From positions 172,922-236,921 of the forward strand of contig VLJF02000047.1 in NCBI GenBank assembly GCA_008360975.2: a stretch of 64,000 bases of DNA. Reading direction: 5' to 3'. A program made the translations under genes and the position numbers. Source of the stretch: Lichenostomus cassidix. Lineage: Eukaryota > Chordata > Aves > Passeriformes > Meliphagidae. Positions 59,501 to 64,000 of this stretch are shown piece by piece (the stretch's first letter is position 1; every line of letters begins with the position of its first letter). A model generated the notes under the pieces. The model saw only the letters and a program-made list of their open reading frames with translations, searched no databases and was not told where the DNA came from.

Positions 59501-60795
59501 ATATGTCTGTGTCTGTATATATATGGTGTGTTGAATATGTGTGTGTATCTATAGGTGTATATATATACATATGTGTGAGTATATATGTGGGTATGCATAT
59601 ATATGGGTGTGTATATGTATATATATGGTGTGTCTAATTATGTATCAATATCTATATGTGTATATATATAAAAATGTGTGTATATATATGTGAATGTGTA
59701 CATATATATGTGTGTGTGTATATACATGTGTGTGTATCTATATATGTATATATACATATATGTGTATAATTACATGTGTGCATTTATATGTCTGTATATA
59801 TATATCTGTGGGTATATATATCTGTGTGTCTCTATATGTGTGTATATATACATATATGTGTATAAATAAATGTCTGTATATATATGTCTGTATATACAGA
59901 GGTGTGTATATATATATCTATCTGTGTATATGTCTCTATATGTGTGTGTGTATATATACATATCTGTTTGTATACACATATATGTGTGTGTATATATCTC
60001 TGTATATATGTGTGCGTATATATTTGTGTCTGCGTATATATATCTGTGCATGTGTATATATATGTGTGTGTATATATATGTGTCTCTGTATAGATATGTG
60101 TGAGTGTATATATACATGTGTGTGTATACATATATGTCTGTGGCTATATATGTGTGTCTCTGTATATACACGTGTGTGTATATATACAAATGTGTGTATA
60201 TACATATGGTGTATATATATAATTCTGTGTAGACATACATATAGGCGTATATATACATATGTCTGCATATATATGGGTGTGTGTATATATATGTGAGTGG
60301 ATATATACATGTATGTATATATACATATATGTGTGTATCCATACATATGTGTGTATATATATGTATCTGTGTGTATATATATATATGTGACTGTATATAT
60401 ACATGTATGTCTATACATATAGGTGTATGGCTATATATGTCTGACTGTGTATATATACGTATGTGTATATATACATATCTGTGTGTATACATATACTGTA
60501 TATATATATTTGTGAATATACATACATATGGGCGTATATAAACAAATGTCTGTATATATATGGGTATGTGTAGATATATGTCGGTGTGTATATGTACGTC
60601 TGTGTATATATACATATCTGTGTGTATCCCTACATATATATGTATATATATGTGTGTGTGCATATATATGTGTAAGCGTGTATATATATGTGTCTGTGTA
60701 TATATATGTGTAAGCGTGTATATATATGTGTGTGTGTACATATATATGGTGTGTATATACATATCTGTGTATATAGGTGTGTCTGTGTATATATA
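56600..60795. repeat. TATATGTG-type satellite, left block
   Basis: Alternating TATA, TGTG and CATATG words with almost no C except in ACATA. Purine-pyrimidine alternation favours Z-DNA or cruciform structure. Spacing of TGGTGTGTATAAATATG is about 79-111 bp between 57,885 and 59,626, so it is an approximately 100-bp monomer satellite and not a plain dinucleotide repeat. All open frames (Tyr/Ile/Cys/Val) are repeat artefacts. Confidence 0.95.
58281..59725. repeat. Seven-monomer higher-order repeat, two copies of about 718 bp
   Basis: Monomer starts at 58,281, 58,386, 58,493, 58,599, 58,700, 58,801 and 58,902 recur in order at 58,999, 59,104, 59,211, 59,320, 59,423, 59,524 and 59,626. Matching monomers share private variants (for example TGTATCTGTATGAGTAT in the first and AAATATATGGGTGTATC in the third), so the 7-mer was duplicated as a block. 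Confidence 0.9.
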
Positions 60796-61201
60796 TGTCG
60801 AAAGCTGGCTTCTAGAGAAGGGACACGCAGATGGACATAGATTGATTATTAACGAGCCGCTTCTTGACAATAGCCATATTCCGCCGACTATTCCTGACGT
60901 ACCTTCGTCCCATCGGCGATCTAAGGTCACCGTGACTTTCCTTCGACGTGGACATCGTAGGAGCCGTCCGGAATGCGTTCATTGGCGACAAATAGGCAGA
61001 AATCCGGCATTATAGGGGAACGTAGATACATGTTAAGGCAAGTAGCCAAACTTAGGCCGTGGAAGTATAGAACCAATACTATTGTATGATTACAGAATAG
61101 GCATGAGTTAGTTAACTACAATAGAAATTATATGCTGTAAATGAATAAACTGAAGCTTGTGATAAATTCATATTGGTTTCTCAAGCCTCCGTTTCTCGGC
61201 A
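60796..61201 (+). mobile_element. Solo LTR of an endogenous retrovirus-like element
   Basis: A 406-bp non-repetitive insertion in the satellite, bounded by TGTCGA and TCGGCA (imperfect inverted termini, TG...CA). It has an AATAAA at 61,144-61,149 about 50 bp before the end, TATA-like CATTATAGG near 61,009, and an inverted CCAAT (ATTGG). The 6-bp direct repeat TATATA on both sides fits a target duplication but cannot be separated from the TA-rich host. There is no internal viral sequence. The family is not identified. Confidence 0.7.
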
Positions 61202-64000
61202 TATATATATGTGTGGATATATATATGTGTGAGCATGTATATATATGTGTGTGAGTGTACATATCTATGGTGAGTATATACAGATGTGTGTATATATATG
61301 GCTGTGCGTATATATATCTGTGTGTATATATATATGTGTGTGTGTATATATACATATGTGTATATATATCTGTGCATGTCTATATATATGTGAGTATATA
61401 TATACATATGTGTGTGTATACATATATGTATGTGGATGTATAGGTGTGTCTCTGTGTATATACATGTGTCTCTGTGTATATACATATGTGTATATATATA
61501 TACATATGTGCGTATATATATATGGTGTATATATATATCTGTGTGTATACATACATATGTGTGTATATATATCTCTGTGTGTATATATATATGTCACTAT
61601 ATATATACACGTGTGTGTATACATATATGTGTGTGGCTATATATGTGTGACTGTATATATATACAAATGTGTATATATACATCTATGTACATATACATAT
61701 GGTGTATATATATATTTGTGTGTATACATACATATGGGCGTATATATACATATGTGTGTATATATATGGGTGTGTGTATATATATGTGTGCGTGTATATG
61801 TACCTCTCTGTATATATATACATATGTCTGTGTATCCACACATATGTGTGTATATATATGTTTCTATGTATATACATGTGTGAGCATGTATATATATGTG
61901 TCTCTGTGTACATATATATGCTGTGTATATACATATGTGTGTATATATATGGGTGTGTGTATATATATAAGTGTGCATATATATATGTGTGAGCATGGAT
62001 ATATATGTCTGTGTGTGTACATATATATGGTGTCTATATACAAATGTGTGTATATATCTCTGGGTGTCTATATGTATGTGTAAGTACATATATATGGTGT
62101 CTATATACAAATGTGTGTATATATCTCTGTGTGTCTATATGTATGTCTGTGCATATATATATGTGTAAGCATGTATATATATGTGTGACTGTGTACATAT
62201 ATATGGTGTGTATATACATATGTGTATATATATGTGTCGGTGTATATATATATCTCTGTGTATATATATATGTGTGAGCATGGATATATATGTCTGTGTG
62301 TGTACATGTATATGGTGTGCATATACATGTATGTATATATATGTGTGTGTGTATATATATGTGTGTATGTATTTATATATGTGTGTGGCTATATATCTGT
62401 GAGTGTATATATACATATCTATGGGAATACATATATGTGAGTGGATATATATGTGTGTCTCCGTATATATACATGTGTGTATATATACATAAGTGTGTAT
62501 ATACATATGGTGTATATATATATGTCTCTCTATATACACACATATGTATATGTCTGTATATATATATGTGACTTTAGATATGCACGTGTGTCTATACATA
62601 TATGTGTTTGGCTATATATGTGTGACTGTGTATATATACATATGTGTATATATACATATGTATATACATACATATGGTGTATATATATATTTCTGTGTAT
62701 ACATACATATGGGCGTACATATACATATGTCTGTATATATATGGCTGTGTGTAGATGTACGTGTGACCAGGTATATATATGTGTGTGTGTGTGTACATAT
62801 ATATGGTGTGTATATACATATAGGTGTATATATATATGTGTGTGTATATATATGTGTCACTATATATATATGTGAGCATGTATATATATGTCTGTGTGTG
62901 TACATATATATGGTGCATATATACATATGTGTGTATATATATGTATGTGTGTATATATATGTCTATGTGTGTATATATATATGTGTCTGTATATATATGT
63001 ACTTGTGTCTATATATGTGTAAGGGTATATATACATATGTGTGTGTATACATAAATGTGTGTGGATATACATGTGTGTCTATGTATATATACATATGGGT
63101 ATGTATACATCTGTGTGTATATACATATGGTGTATATATATATGTCTGTGTATACAGACATATGGCCATATATATATACATATGTGTGTGTATATACATA
63201 TGTGTGTGAATATATATATGTATGTATATGTGGGTGTATATATATATATATATCTGTGTGTGTATATATATATGTGTGTGTATATATATGTCTCTATGTG
63301 TATATATATGTGTGTGTATGTACATATATGAGAGTATGTATATATGTTTCTGTGTATATATACATATGTGAGTGTACACATATATATGTGTGCACATATA
63401 TGTGTGTGTGTGTATATATACATTTCTGTGTGTATACATATATGTGTGTGCATATACATACGTGTCTGTATATATATAAGTATGTGTATATATACATATG
63501 TCTGTATACATACATATCTGTGTATATATCTGTGTGTGTAAATATATGTGTCTGTGTGTATATATGTGTATATATATACATATATGTCTATATATATGTC
63601 CGTGTATATATATCTGTGTGTGTGTACATATATGGTGTGCATATTTATATCTGTATATATATGTGTGTGTATACATATATGTGAGTGCATGTATCTATAT
63701 GTGTATATAGATACATATGTATGTATATATATGTGTGTATATATATGTCTGTCTGTGTATATATATAGTGTGCATCTATATATGTGTATATATATGTGTG
63801 TGTATATATATGTGAGTGCATGTATCTATATGTGTATGTATATACATATCTGTGTATATATGTATGTGTGTGAATATATATATATGAGTGTGTGTATATA
63901 TATAGTGCGTATAACTGTGTGTATCTGTATGTGTATATATATATACATACGTGTGTATATTTATGTGTGTGTGCATATATATGTGGTGTGTATATATATA
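61202..64000. repeat. TATATGTG-type satellite, right block
   Basis: Continues the satellite to the window end. Different monomer types predominate, for example GGTGTATATATATAT followed by CATACATATGGGCGTA near 61,699 and 62,670 (related to 60,205), and a local pair (GGTGTCTATATACAAATGTG near 62,028 and 62,096). Confidence 0.9.

Noticed and set aside
56591..64000. Dozens of Tyr/Ile/Cys/Val/His open frames up to 386 codons
   Set aside because: Translations of the TATATGTG/ACATATAC satellite. Frames exist on both strands and change with every monomer.

Overview
Origin. This is vertebrate nuclear DNA from chromosome ends. It contains (TTAGGG)n/(CCCTAA)n telomere arrays, CpG islands, GT-AG splice signals, long satellites and a solo retroviral LTR, with no bacterial-style gene organisation. 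A bird or other sauropsid is plausible but unproven from sequence alone. I recognise no intact protein-coding gene; most long open frames lie in GC-rich or low-complexity DNA. Layout. The window is a large imperfect palindrome. The left arm runs from the interior (about 7.4 kb) to a TTAGGG telomere (26,412-26,583). Exactly 500 Ns follow (26,584-27,083). The right arm starts with a CCCTAA telomere (27,084-27,347) and repeats the same subtelomere in reverse complement out to about 54.2 kb. This is what a scaffolder produces when it joins two telomere-capped contigs end to end. Reading from the telomere inward, each arm carries: a 14-bp G-rich minisatellite; an AT-rich segment with a 28-bp palindrome; degenerate telomere-like DNA; a 47-bp tandem repeat with YY1-like and NRF1-like sites; a GC-rich CpG island with two consensus splice donors pointing away from the telomere; a 43-bp VNTR; an AT-rich microsatellite; exon-like blocks; and a macrosatellite of about 1.4-2.0 kb units. 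Macrosatellite. I sort the units into classes IV, III, II, Intermediate and I, in that order from the telomere. Class I has A and B subtypes; B units end in long tetranucleotide arrays. Every complete class carries a 142-143 nt block bounded by a TTTCAC(C)AG acceptor and an AAG|GTATGT donor, so the unit looks derived from an exon-containing locus. Class I units each carry a strong CTCF-like site. The arms differ in copy number of nearly every repeat (5 versus 9 class I units, 7 versus 8 of the 47-bp unit, 4 versus 5 of the 43-bp unit, about 13 versus 5 of the 14-bp unit), so they are two alleles or two chromosome ends rather than one molecule read twice. The far left (1 to about 6,230) is a further array copy with the same class order, cut off at a breakpoint. 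Beyond the right arm. From 54.2 kb the sequence is not mirrored: a CpG-island promoter with X-box-like and CRE sites, a tRNA-like element with A and B boxes and a GC-rich body, a G-poor stretch, then more than 7 kb of TATATGTG-type satellite (56.6 kb to the window end) containing a 718-bp higher-order repeat and interrupted by one 406-bp solo LTR.
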